From assembly GCA_035459025.1 (NCBI GenBank), contig DATHYT010000085.1, forward strand, positions 67,355-131,354: a stretch of 64,000 nt of DNA, written 5' to 3'. The DNA comes from JAABQT01 sp035459025 (GTDB lineage: Bacteria; Pseudomonadota; Gammaproteobacteria; Burkholderiales; SG8-39). Position numbers and translations under genes: made by a program. The notes under the pieces are model-generated. The model searched no databases and was not told the origin of the DNA. It saw only the letters and a list, made by a program, of their open reading frames with translations. This document shows, piece by piece, positions 43,220 through 52,842 of this stretch; the first letter of the stretch is position 1, and each line of letters opens with the position of its first letter.

Positions 43220-44038
43220 CGCCTCGGTGGCCGCCGCCCCGCGCCCCGGCGGCCGAAAGTAGCGCGTGTCGAGGTAGAAATCGGCACCTCCGGTCTCGGG
43301 CAGCCAGCCGGGATACCCGAATACCGGCAGCGGCGCGAGCAGGCGCGGCGATGCGTCCGGCGGCAGCCGCGCGAGCCAATCCGCGGCCTGCGCGTCGGCG
43401 TCGAGCACCGGGTCGATGAACAGTGCCTTGCAGGTGATCCCGGGCCAGGGCGCGAGCGCCTGCTCGAGCGTCGCGTGCCCGAGCACGATGAAGCGCATGG
43501 CCGCGCGCACCCGTTCGCGACGCTCCCAGAACAGGTCCTTCCAGCGGAACTCGCGTACCAAGGCCTTGAGCTCAGGTTCGGCGCACGCCACCAGAACGCC
43601 GCCCTCGTCCAGGATGGTCAGCAGGTCACGCAGGCGCCCGCGCTTTGCGCCCTCGTGCGGGATCGCCGCGGCGTGCAGCGCGTTGATGCGCGCCTTGGTG
43701 CGGGGAAAGGCGAGCCAGGCGAGCGCGTTGAACAGGTCGTGGCGGTTGCCCGCGCGCGTCTGTACCTGCCCGGTCTCGTACAGGTGGACCTCGTAGTACG
43801 GGTCGCTTGCCGCCGGCGGCACGAAGCGCACCGGCCGCCCGCGCTCGGTGCGCAACGCGGCGCGCTCGGCGGCCGCGTTGAGCGCGTCGAGTCCGGGCGC
43901 GGGGCCCAGCGCCTCGAGCCAGGGCCGCAGCGGATCGAAGATCGGATGGGCTAGGCGAGCGTCCAGGGCACGGTCTCGCCCGCGCGCAGCGGCACGAGCT
44001 GCTCGGCGCCGAACTGGAGGGACGCCGGCACCGTCCAC
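43217..44038 (-). CDS. DUF3025 family protein
   Basis: Up to 273 residues. Conserved DUF3025 core: YYEVHLYETGQVQTRAGNRHDLFNALAWLAFPRTKARINALH, and the later LLTILDEGGVLVACAEPEL and ALFIDP-type segments. The start is uncertain: the family N terminus begins near LAHPIFDPLRPWLE, but the only standard start codon is GTG 44038, 88 bases inside pyrC in another frame; a CTG at 43966 would fit the family length. Family function unknown. It lies between pyrC and rnpB on the same strand, and its stop codon forms part of the rnpB promoter. Confidence 0.75.
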   Translation of the reverse strand: MDGAGVPPVRRRAARAAARGRDRALDARLAHPIFDPLRPWLEALGPAPGLDALNAAAERAALRTERGRPVRFVPPAASDPYYEVHLYETGQVQTRAGNRHDLFNALAWLAFPRTKARINALHAAAIPHEGAKRGRLRDLLTILDEGGVLVACAEPELKALVREFRWKDLFWERRERVRAAMRFIVLGHATLEQALAPWPGITCKALFIDPVLDADAQAADWLARLPPDASPRLLAPLPVFGYPGWLPETGGADFYLDTRYFRPPGRGAAATEA

Positions 44039-44982
44039 TCACGGCGCTCCAGCGTGACGCTGCCGCTGTTGACCGGCAGGCCGTAGAACTGCGGGCCGAA
44101 ACGGCTGGCGAACCCTTCGAGCTTGTCCAGCGCCCCGGCTTCCTCGAACGCCGCCGCATAGAGCTCGAGCGCGGCGTGCGCCGTATAGATGCCGGCGCAG
44201 CCGCACGCCGCTTCCTTCGTGTGGCGCGCATGCGGCGCGCTGTCGGTGCCGAGGAAGTACTTGGGATTGCCCGAGATGGCGGCCTCGACCAGCGCTTCGC
44301 GGTGCGCCTCGCGTTTGAGCACGGGCAGGCAGTAGTGGTGTGGCCGCACGCCGCCCAGGAACAGGGCGTTGCGGTTGAGCAGCAGGTGGTGCGCGGTGAT
44401 GGTGGCGGCAATGTTGGGGCCGGTGACTTCCACGAACTGCGCGGCCTCGCGCGTGGTGATGTGCTCGAGCACCACCTTGAGACCGCGGAAACGCTCGATC
44501 AACGGGCTGAGTACTTCCTCGATGAACACCGCCTCGCGATCGAACACGTCCACCTCGGGGTCGGTGACCTCGCCATGCACGAGCAGCGGCATCCCCAGCG
44601 CTTCCATCTTCTCCAGCGCGTGAAAGCAGCGCGAGATGCGCGTCACGCCCGCCGTGGAGTGCGTGGTCGCGCCGGCCGGGTAAAGCTTCACCGCGTGCAC
44701 CTGGCCCGAAGCGCGCGCGGCCGCAATCTCCTCCGGCGGCGTATTGTCGGTGAGGTAAAGCGTCATCAGCGGCTCGAACTGCGCGCCTTCCGGCAGCGCC
44801 GCCAGGATGCGCTCGCGATAGGCGAGCGCCTCCTGCGTGGTGCGCACCGGCGTGCGCAGGTTGGGCATGACGATGGCGCGCGCGAAGCGCCGCGCGCTGT
44901 CGGGAAGCACCGCGGCCATCTGCGGGCCGTCGCGCAGGTGCAGGTGCCAGTCGTCGGGACGAATCAGCGTGAGGCGATCCAT
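43951..44982 (-). CDS. pyrC: dihydroorotase (PyrC, class II)
   Basis: 343 residues, the usual length of the E. coli-type enzyme. Closes carbamoyl-aspartate to dihydroorotate in pyrimidine synthesis. Metal ligands: HLHLRDG near the N terminus, the carboxylated Lys in VKLYPAGATTHS, His residues in LLVHGEVTD and VVLEHITT, and Asp in LGTDSAPHA. A TAGAAT box sits 6 bases before the ATG and contains the stop codon of rsmI, so this mRNA may be leaderless. Confidence 0.95.
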   Translation of the reverse strand: MDRLTLIRPDDWHLHLRDGPQMAAVLPDSARRFARAIVMPNLRTPVRTTQEALAYRERILAALPEGAQFEPLMTLYLTDNTPPEEIAAARASGQVHAVKLYPAGATTHSTAGVTRISRCFHALEKMEALGMPLLVHGEVTDPEVDVFDREAVFIEEVLSPLIERFRGLKVVLEHITTREAAQFVEVTGPNIAATITAHHLLLNRNALFLGGVRPHHYCLPVLKREAHREALVEAAISGNPKYFLGTDSAPHARHTKEAACGCAGIYTAHAALELYAAAFEEAGALDKLEGFASRFGPQFYGLPVNSGSVTLERREWTVPASLQFGAEQLVPLRAGETVPWTLA

Positions 44983-44991
44983 GGCGCGATT

Positions 44992-45861
44992 CTACTTGCC
45001 GCGTTCCAGCGCGCGCTTGTAGAGCGCGTTGCGCGGCACGCCGGTGATGCGCGCCGCGAGCTTCGCCGCCTCGCCCGCGGGCAGCGCCTCGAGCAGCGCG
45101 TCGAGCACGCGCCCAGCGGCCTCGGCGTCGGGCGCGGCAGGCGCGCCGGGGCCGAGGACCAGCACGAATTCGCCCTGCTGGCGGTGCGCATCGGCCTCGA
45201 GCCAGGCGGGCGCCGCGGCGAGCGGCAGGCGCGCCACCTCCTCGAACTTCTTCGTCAGCTCGCGCGCAATGACGACCTCGCGCTCGCCGCCGAAGCGCTC
45301 GAGCAGGTCCTGCACGCACTCGCGCACGCGATGGGGCGCCTCGTACAGGACGAGCGGCCACGGCACGTCAAGCGCCGCCAGCGCCTTGCGCCGCGCCGAG
45401 GTCTTCGGCGGCAGGAAGCCGACGAACAGGAACCCGCCCGCCGCAAAGCCGGCGGCCGAGTAGGCCGCCAGGGCGGCGCTCGGGCCAGGGACGGGGACGA
45501 CCCGCACGCCGGCGCGGTGCGCCGCCGCGACCAGCCATGCGCCCGGGTCCGAGACCGCGGGCGTGCCGGCGTCGCTCACCAGGGCGACACTGCGGCCGGC
45601 CTGCAGGTCGGCGAGCACCTGTGCCGAGGCGGCACGCTCGTTGTGCGCGTGCAGGGCGACGGTCGCGCGCTCGATGCCGTGGCGCGCGAGCAGCGTGCGC
45701 GTGGTGCGCGTGTCCTCGCACACCACGACATCTGCCTCGCGCAGGGTCTGGAGCGCGCGCGGCGCGACGTCGGCGAGGTTGCCGATGGGCGTGGCGACGA
45801 CGAACAGGGTTCCCTGAGGCACGGTCAACGGGAGGGTGGGCGGTGGCGTTAAGGGTGCCAT
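44992..45861 (-). CDS. rsmI: 16S rRNA 2'-O-methyltransferase RsmI (C1402)
   Basis: 289 residues from ATG 45861. Tetrapyrrole methylase-type fold: LFVVATPIGNLADVAPRAL, VCEDTRTTRTLL, ALVSDAGTPAVSDPGAWLV, and PGPSAALAAYSAAGF, then FVGFLPPKTSARRKAL, all RsmI hallmarks. It uses SAM to 2'-O-methylate a cytidine in the ribosomal decoding centre. It is divergent from yraN, with the two ATGs overlapping inside CATG. GTG 45822 would also leave a complete domain. Confidence 0.93.
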   Translation of the reverse strand: MAPLTPPPTLPLTVPQGTLFVVATPIGNLADVAPRALQTLREADVVVCEDTRTTRTLLARHGIERATVALHAHNERAASAQVLADLQAGRSVALVSDAGTPAVSDPGAWLVAAAHRAGVRVVPVPGPSAALAAYSAAGFAAGGFLFVGFLPPKTSARRKALAALDVPWPLVLYEAPHRVRECVQDLLERFGGEREVVIARELTKKFEEVARLPLAAAPAWLEADAHRQQGEFVLVLGPGAPAAPDAEAAGRVLDALLEALPAGEAAKLAARITGVPRNALYKRALERGK

Positions 45862-46201
45862 GAACGCGGCGGGCATGCGAGCCGAGGAGCTTTGCGCCGA
45901 GCTGCTGCGCAAAGCGGGACTGCGCATCCTGGCGCGCAACTGGCGCTGCCGGCTGGGCGAGATCGACCTGGTGGCCGAGGACGGCGCGACGCTGGTCTTC
46001 GCCGAGGTGCGCCTGCGCCGGGACGCCGCCCATGGCGGCGCCGGCGAAAGCATCACCGCGGCCAAGCGCGCGCGGCTGCTCGCCGCCGCGCGCCTGTATC
46101 TCGCCGGGCGCGCCGGCACCGACTGCCGCTTCGATGTGCTGCTGCTCGACCAGCTGGCGCCGGCGCGCATCCGCTGGATCCGCAACGCCTTCGGCGAGTA
46201 G
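45860..46201 (+). CDS. yraN: YraN family endonuclease-like protein (UPF0102)
   Basis: 113 residues from ATG 45860, preceded by AAGGG; a GTG at 45836 would add 8 residues. PD-(D/E)XK-type small domain: AEELCAELLRKAGLRIL, GEIDLVAEDGATLVFAEVRLRR. The usual catalytic Lys position reads Arg (EVR), as in many YraN proteins. It belongs to the conserved rsmI-yraN-diaA-dolP neighbourhood known from E. coli. lpoA (yraM), which sits there in gammaproteobacteria, is missing. Confidence 0.87.
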   Translation: MNAAGMRAEELCAELLRKAGLRILARNWRCRLGEIDLVAEDGATLVFAEVRLRRDAAHGGAGESITAAKRARLLAAARLYLAGRAGTDCRFDVLLLDQLAPARIRWIRNAFGE

Positions 46202-46239
46202 GCGCGAGGCGTTGGCGCGGCGTGTAGAATCATGCCGCC

Positions 46240-46857
46240 ATGGGTCACGCCGAGCAAAGCGCGGCGCTCGCTGAGCGCGTCGCGGCGCACTTCGCCGACA
46301 GCGCGCAACTGAAAGTCGCAGCAGCGCAGGCGCTAGCCGGACCGATCGCGCGCGCCGTCGAGGCAATGTGCGCGGCGCTGCGCGGCGGCGGCAAGGTGCT
46401 CGCCTGCGGCAACGGCGGCTCGGCCGCCGACGCGCAGCATTTCGCCGCAGAGCTCGTCAACCGCTTCGAGCGCGAGCGTCCGCCGCTCGCCGCGGTGTCG
46501 CTGGCGGCCGACAGCTCCAACCTCACCTCGATCGCCAACGACTACGGCTACGAGCAGGTGTTCGAGAAGCAGGTGCGGGCGCTAGGCCGCAAGGGCGATG
46601 TGCTGCTGGCGATCTCGACCTCGGGCAACTCGGAGAGCGTGCTGCGCGCGATGTCCGCGGCGCGCGAGCTCGGCCTGGTGACGGTGGCGCTGACCGGCCG
46701 CGGCGGCGGCAAGATGGGCGTCGCGCTCGGTGCCGGCGACGTGCACGTGTGCGTGCCGCACGAGCGCACCATGCGCATCCAGGAGGTGCACCTCCTCGCG
46801 CTGCACTGCCTGTGCGACGGCATCGATTCCCTGCTGTTCGGAGCCAACAAGCCATGA
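46240..46857 (+). CDS. gmhA: SIS-domain phosphoheptose isomerase / DiaA homologue
   Basis: 205 residues. SIS fold with phosphosugar loop GNGGSAADAQHFAAELVNRF and ISTSGNSESVL. The Glu of FAAEL and the His of IQEVHLLALH match the catalytic residues of GmhA, while FERERPPLAAVSL resembles DiaA, which lacks that Glu. By position it equals diaA (after yraN, before dolP). The adjacent rfaE2 gene speaks for a GmhA role: sedoheptulose 7-phosphate to heptose 7-phosphate for LPS core. TAGAAT ends 9 bases before ATG. The symbol is my best choice, with diaA as the alternative. Confidence 0.8.
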   Translation: MGHAEQSAALAERVAAHFADSAQLKVAAAQALAGPIARAVEAMCAALRGGGKVLACGNGGSAADAQHFAAELVNRFERERPPLAAVSLAADSSNLTSIANDYGYEQVFEKQVRALGRKGDVLLAISTSGNSESVLRAMSAARELGLVTVALTGRGGGKMGVALGAGDVHVCVPHERTMRIQEVHLLALHCLCDGIDSLLFGANKP

Positions 46858-47462
46858 AAATCGTTCGCAGATTGACTCTTGCCGCGGCGGCGCTCGCGGC
46901 CCTGCTCCTGCTGCAGGGGTGCGTCGAGATGATGGTCGTGGGTACCGGCGTGGCCGTGGCGACGGTCGAGGACCGGCGCACCACCGGCGTACAGCTCGAG
47001 GACCGCGGCATCGAGCTGCGCGCGGCGAACCGGATCGACGACCGCTTCGGCGAGCGCGTGCACGTAAACGTGACCTCGTTCAACCGCTACGTCCTGCTCA
47101 CCGGGGAAGTAGGGGACGAAGCGACCCGCACCGAGATCGAGACCCTGACGCGCGGCGTGCCCAACGTGCTGGGCGTCAGCAACGACCTGCAGATCGCCGG
47201 CAAGTCCTCGACCACCTCGCGCTCCAACGACACCCTCATCACCTCCAAGGTGAAGACGCGCTTCGCCGACGCCAACCGTTTCAACGTGTTTCACGTCAAG
47301 GTGGTGACCGAGGCCGCGGTGGTGTACCTGCTTGGCATCGTCACCGAGCAGGAGTCGGCCGACGCGGTGGAGATCGCGCGCACCACGGCGGGGGTGCGCA
47401 AGGTGGTGAAGATGTTCGAGTACTGCAAGCCCGACGACCCAGTGTGCCGGCGGCGCCAGTAG
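46854..47462 (+). CDS. dolP: BON-domain outer membrane lipoprotein (DolP/YraP)
   Basis: 202 residues, ATG overlapping the previous stop (ATGA). Lipoprotein signal peptide with lipobox LLQGC. Two BON domains (about 50-115 and 120-195): RVHVNVTSFNRYVLLTGEV and DTLITSKVKTRF, then VYLLGIVTEQES. DolP supports outer-membrane integrity in E. coli. The gene order matches E. coli yraP. Confidence 0.9.
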   Translation: MKIVRRLTLAAAALAALLLLQGCVEMMVVGTGVAVATVEDRRTTGVQLEDRGIELRAANRIDDRFGERVHVNVTSFNRYVLLTGEVGDEATRTEIETLTRGVPNVLGVSNDLQIAGKSSTTSRSNDTLITSKVKTRFADANRFNVFHVKVVTEAAVVYLLGIVTEQESADAVEIARTTAGVRKVVKMFEYCKPDDPVCRRRQ

Positions 47463-48103
47463 CGTCCGGCGCGCCGGCCTTCGAGGCCAGGATCCTCGCG
47501 CCGGAGGCCGCGGCGCGCTGGGCAGCGGCAGCGCCGCGGCCGCTCGTGTTCACCAACGGCGTGTTCGACATCCTGCACCGCGGGCACGTCACCTACCTCG
47601 CACGCGCACGCGCGCTCGGCGCGGCGCTCATCGTGGCGCTGAACGGCGACGCTTCGGCGCGGCGGCTGGACAAGGGGCCGGGCCGGCCGGTCAATCCCCT
47701 CGCCGACCGCCTGGCACTGGTCGCGGCGCTCGAGGCGGTGGATGCGGTCACCTGGTTCGACGACGACACGCCTGCCGCGCTCATCGACGCCTGCCGCCCC
47801 GACGTGCTGGTGAAGGGGGGCGATTGGCCGGCGGCGAAGATCGTGGGCGCGGCCGGGGTGCTTGCACGCGGCGGCACGGTGCATTCGATCCCGTTCGAGC
47901 ACGCGCGCTCGACGACGGCGCTGCTCGAGCGGATCGGGGCCAGGGGCGCAGCCCGAAAGACAGCGCGCCGGGCGTCGGCGCAGCGGCGCAAGGCGCGCGC
48001 GGCAGGAAGCCGAGCGCGCGGTAAAGGGCGATCGCCGAAACCATCTTCGGCAGCGTATCGAGGCGCAACACGGCGTACCCCGAGGCGCGCGCCGCGGCGA
48101 TAA
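47444..48103 (+). CDS. rfaE2: heptose 1-phosphate adenylyltransferase (RfaE2/HldE-C) with abnormal C-terminal extension
   Basis: 219 residues from GTG 47444, overlapping dolP by 19 bases. Nucleotidyltransferase domain complete: TNGVFDILHRGHVTYLARA (with the HxGH motif), ALNGDASARRLDKG, PADRL-like ADRLALVAALEAVD, DVLVKGGDWPAAKIVGA, and the usual ending STTALLERI. It makes ADP-heptose for LPS core. Natural members end about there. This one runs on for about 55 Arg/Ala/Lys-rich residues that are simply the complement of an old GNAT gene, so it has probably lost its own stop. Confidence 0.85.
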   Translation: MPAAPVASGAPAFEARILAPEAAARWAAAAPRPLVFTNGVFDILHRGHVTYLARARALGAALIVALNGDASARRLDKGPGRPVNPLADRLALVAALEAVDAVTWFDDDTPAALIDACRPDVLVKGGDWPAAKIVGAAGVLARGGTVHSIPFEHARSTTALLERIGARGAARKTARRASAQRRKARAAGSRARGKGRSPKPSSAAYRGATRRTPRRAPRR

Positions 48104-48212
48104 TTGCCTGTGCGAGGCTGCGGCCCTGCAACGCTAGGGGCACGTAGAGCCGCTTCATCTCGGCCGCCCCGCCGCCGCCCCCGGCACCGACCAGGCACAG
48201 CATTGCTATCAT
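47949..48212 (-). pseudogene. truncated GNAT acetyltransferase remnant
   Basis: On the minus strand there is a clear C-terminal half of a GNAT domain: EMKRLYVPLALQGRSLAQAI, AAARASGYAVLRLDTLPKM, SAIALYRALGF, then PGALSFGL. The N-terminal half is missing (replaced by the start of the 48219 gene), the acetyl-CoA loop is altered (expected R-x-x-G-x-G/A, seen QGRSLAQ), and no stop codon follows the natural end. It looks like a decaying gene convergent with rfaE2. Confidence 0.65.
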
Positions 48213-48218
48213 GCTCCG

Positions 48219-48741
48219 GTGAAACTGCGCCAGCTCAAGGTGGACTACAACGCCGAGCAGGATCGGCTGCTCATGCTGATCGCGGCGAGCGACGCCGTGG
48301 AGCTGCGCATGTGGCTCACGCGCCGCTTCGTGAAGCTGCTGTGGCCGCTGCTCGTGAAGCTCGCCGAGGAGGCGAGCCCGCGCATCCGCACCCAGGCCAA
48401 TCCCGAGGCGCGCAAGGCGCTGCTCGGCATCGAGCACCAGCAGGCAGTGCAGAAGGCCGACTTCAGCAAGGCCTACGAAGGAAAGTCGCGCAACATGCCG
48501 CTCGGCGAAGCGCCGCTCCTGCTCGGACGCATCCAGACCGGGCACGACCGCAAGGGTCAGCCGGTGCTCGCCATGCATCCGGCCGAGGGGCAGGGCGTCA
48601 CGCTGACGCTGGACGCGGTGCTGCTGCATTCGCTGTGCCGGCTGCTGCAGGCGGCGGTGAAGAAAAGCGGCTGGGACATGGAGCTCAAGCTCCCGGGCAC
48701 CGACGCGGCGCCCGCGGCCGACGAGCACGCCGGGCGCACGC

Positions 48742-48749
<8 letters not shown>
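48219..48749 (+). CDS. uncharacterised soluble protein
   Basis: 176 residues from GTG 48219. No signal peptide or membrane helix. Helical N-terminal part (VELRMWLTRRFVKLLWPLLVKLAEE) and a distinct middle (EARKALLGIEHQQAVQKADFSKAYEG). The C-terminal half predicts beta strands (HPAEGQGVTLTLDAVLLHSLCRLL, WDMELKLP). I do not recognise the family; similar short proteins occur in betaproteobacteria. The 3' end overlaps the convergent ABC-F gene by 8 bases. Confidence 0.7.
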
Positions 48750-50649
<1,900 letters not shown>

Positions 50650-50661
50650 GCGGGGACGGAG

Positions 50662-50667
50662 TATAAT
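50662..50667 (+). promoter_or_regulatory. consensus TATAAT close to the rhlE start
   Basis: TATAAT ends 8 bases before the TTG start of the helicase gene, so a transcript from it would begin at or next to the start codon. The -35 region lacks a clear match. Confidence 0.5.
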
Positions 50668-50675
50668 TCGCGCTC

Positions 50676-52079
50676 TTGGCAGATACTTCCTTCGACCAGC
50701 TCGGACTTCTTGCGCCCCTCCTGCAAGCGGTGCGCGATCAGGGTTACGAGCATCCCACGCCGGTGCAAGAGCAGGCGATCCCGCTGGTGCTCGCGGGCCG
50801 GGACCTGATGGCAGGCGCGCAGACCGGCACCGGCAAGACCGCGGCGTTCGCGCTGCCGATCCTGCAGCGGCTCGCCCCGCTCGCGAGTTCGAGCGCCTCG
50901 CCCGCGCGGCACCCGGTGCGCGCGCTGGTGCTCACGCCGACGCGCGAACTTGCGATCCAGGTCGAGCAGAGCTTCCGCGACTATGGCAAGCACCTGCCGC
51001 TGAGGAGCACCGTCGTCTACGGCGGCGCCGACATGGACGCGCAGATCCGCGAGCTGCGCCGCGGGGTCGAAGTGCTGGTGGCCACCCCCGGACGGCTGCT
51101 CGACCACGTGCAGAGCAAGACCGTGATGCTGAACCAGGTCGGCATCCTCACCCTGGACGAGGCCGACCGCATGCTGGACATGGGGTTCCTGCCCGACATC
51201 CGCCGCATCATCGCGCTGCTGCCGGCGGTACGGCAGAACCTGCTGTTTTCCGCGACCTTCCCCGACGAAATCCGCGGCCTGGTGAAGTCGCTGCTGAAGA
51301 ATCCCGCCGAGGTGCAGGTGGCGGCGAGGAACGCGGTGGCCGAGCTGGTGACGCACGTGGTGCACCCGGTGGCGCGCGAAAAGAAGCGCGAGCTGCTTTC
51401 CTACCTGATCCAGACGCGCAACCTGCAGCAGGTGCTGGTCTTCTGCGGCACGCGCATCGGCGCCAACCGCCTCGCGCACCAGCTCCGCAAGGACCGCATC
51501 CACGCCGACGCCATCCACGGCGACAAGTCGCAGGCCGAGCGCCTGGTGGCGCTGGAGAACTTCAAGGCCGGCAAGACCGCGGTGCTGGTGGCCACCGACG
51601 TCGCCTCGCGCGGCCTGGACATCGAGGGCCTGCCGCAGGTGATCAATTTCGACATCCCGCACTCGCCCGAGGACTACGTGCACCGCATCGGCCGCACCGG
51701 CCGCGCCGGCAGCGCGGGCGAGGCGATCTCGCTGGTGGCGCCGCAGGACTTCGACGCCTTGGCGGCGATCGAGCGGCTGATCAAGAGGAAGCTCGAACGC
51801 ACGCTGGTTCCCGGCTTCCAGCCCGACGGCGGCACGGTGGCCACGCTGGTGAGCCGCAACGGCAGCCGCGAAGGGCGCCGCGGCCCGCGTCGCGAGGAAG
51901 GGTCCCGGACCGCCGTGCGCGAGCCGAAGGCGCCGCGGCCGATCGGCGACCCGATCTTCACCAAGCCATACGAGCCCGCGCCGCGCGCGGAAGATTCAGC
52001 GCCACGGGCCGAAGAGCCGCAGCGCGCCAAGCGCCGCCAGCCGCAGGTCGCCGCCCTCCTGGGCGGGATGAAGCGCTAG
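50676..52079 (+). CDS. rhlE: DEAD-box RNA helicase (RhlE type)
   Basis: 467 residues from TTG 50676. Q motif region GYEHPTPVQEQAIPL, motif I AQTGTGKT, PTRELAIQ, DEAD as LDEADRM, SAT, and HRIGRTGRAG. The C-terminal tail (about 370-467) is basic, Arg/Pro-rich and low-complexity, typical of RhlE. The overall closest group is RhlE (FDQLGLLAPLLQAV). Probably acts in ribosome assembly or RNA decay. It has no upstream ribosome site, in line with a leaderless mRNA. Confidence 0.92.
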   Translation: MADTSFDQLGLLAPLLQAVRDQGYEHPTPVQEQAIPLVLAGRDLMAGAQTGTGKTAAFALPILQRLAPLASSSASPARHPVRALVLTPTRELAIQVEQSFRDYGKHLPLRSTVVYGGADMDAQIRELRRGVEVLVATPGRLLDHVQSKTVMLNQVGILTLDEADRMLDMGFLPDIRRIIALLPAVRQNLLFSATFPDEIRGLVKSLLKNPAEVQVAARNAVAELVTHVVHPVAREKKRELLSYLIQTRNLQQVLVFCGTRIGANRLAHQLRKDRIHADAIHGDKSQAERLVALENFKAGKTAVLVATDVASRGLDIEGLPQVINFDIPHSPEDYVHRIGRTGRAGSAGEAISLVAPQDFDALAAIERLIKRKLERTLVPGFQPDGGTVATLVSRNGSREGRRGPRREEGSRTAVREPKAPRPIGDPIFTKPYEPAPRAEDSAPRAEEPQRAKRRQPQVAALLGGMKR

Positions 52080-52822
52080 ACGCAGCGCGCCCCGTCCACC
52101 TCGATACAGCTGCCCGAGATCATCGACGCCTCGTCCGAGGCGAGATACAGGCACGCGTTCGCGACGTCGAGCGGGGTGGAGAAGCGCCCCAGCGGGATCG
52201 TGGCGAGGAACGCCTTCTTCGCCTCTTCGGTGACCGCGCCGCCGGCGAACTCCGCGGACAGCGCGGTCTCGGGGCTGAACACGGGGTTGACGCAATTCAC
52301 GCGCACCTTGTCGGGGCCGAACTCGGCGGCCATCGACTTGGACATCAGGATCACGGCGCCCTTGGAGCTGTTGTACACGGTGAGCCCCGGGCGCGGGCGC
52401 AGGCCCGCCGTCGAGGCGATGTTGACGAAGCAGCCGCCACCCTGCTTCTTCATCACCGGCAGCGCGTGCAGCGCCGAGAGGTAGATGCTCTTCACGTTGA
52501 TGGCGTAGACCCTGTCGAATTCGGCCTCGGTGACCTCGAGGTAGGGCTTGCGCCGGTGGGTCCAGCCGGCGTTGTTGACCACGATGTCCAGCCGGCCGAA
52601 CTTGGCGGCGGCGGCCTGCACCAGCTTCGCCCAGTCCGCGCCCTTCGCCACGTCGGCCTGGACGAACTCGCCGCCGACCTTCTTCGCGACGCGCGCGCCG
52701 CCCTCGGCGTTGATGTCGTTGACCAGCACCTTCGCGCCTTCCTGGGCGAAGCGCTCGGCGATGCCGGCGCCGAACCCCGACCCGCCACCGGTGACGATGG
52801 CAACCTTGTCCTTCAGTCTCAT
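52076..52822 (-). CDS. short-chain dehydrogenase/reductase
   Basis: 248 residues from ATG 52822 with GGAGGA before it. Classical SDR: cofactor motif TGGGSGFGAGIA, NNAG, catalytic Ser in NIASTAG, and YNSSK. D37-type acidic residue after beta-2 (VNDINAEGG) suggests NAD(H). Substrate unknown; 3-oxoacyl-ACP reductase or sugar dehydrogenase-like enzymes have this form. It overlaps the end of rhlE by 4 bases, convergent. Confidence 0.88.
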   Translation of the reverse strand: MRLKDKVAIVTGGGSGFGAGIAERFAQEGAKVLVNDINAEGGARVAKKVGGEFVQADVAKGADWAKLVQAAAAKFGRLDIVVNNAGWTHRRKPYLEVTEAEFDRVYAINVKSIYLSALHALPVMKKQGGGCFVNIASTAGLRPRPGLTVYNSSKGAVILMSKSMAAEFGPDKVRVNCVNPVFSPETALSAEFAGGAVTEEAKKAFLATIPLGRFSTPLDVANACLYLASDEASMISGSCIEVDGARCV

Positions 52823-52842
52823 GGCTCCTCCTTTGCCGGGAA

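Noticed and set aside
42741..43954. Plus-strand frames over the region 42.7-44.0 kb
   Set aside because: They lie opposite the RNase P RNA and DUF3025, both strongly supported on the minus strand.
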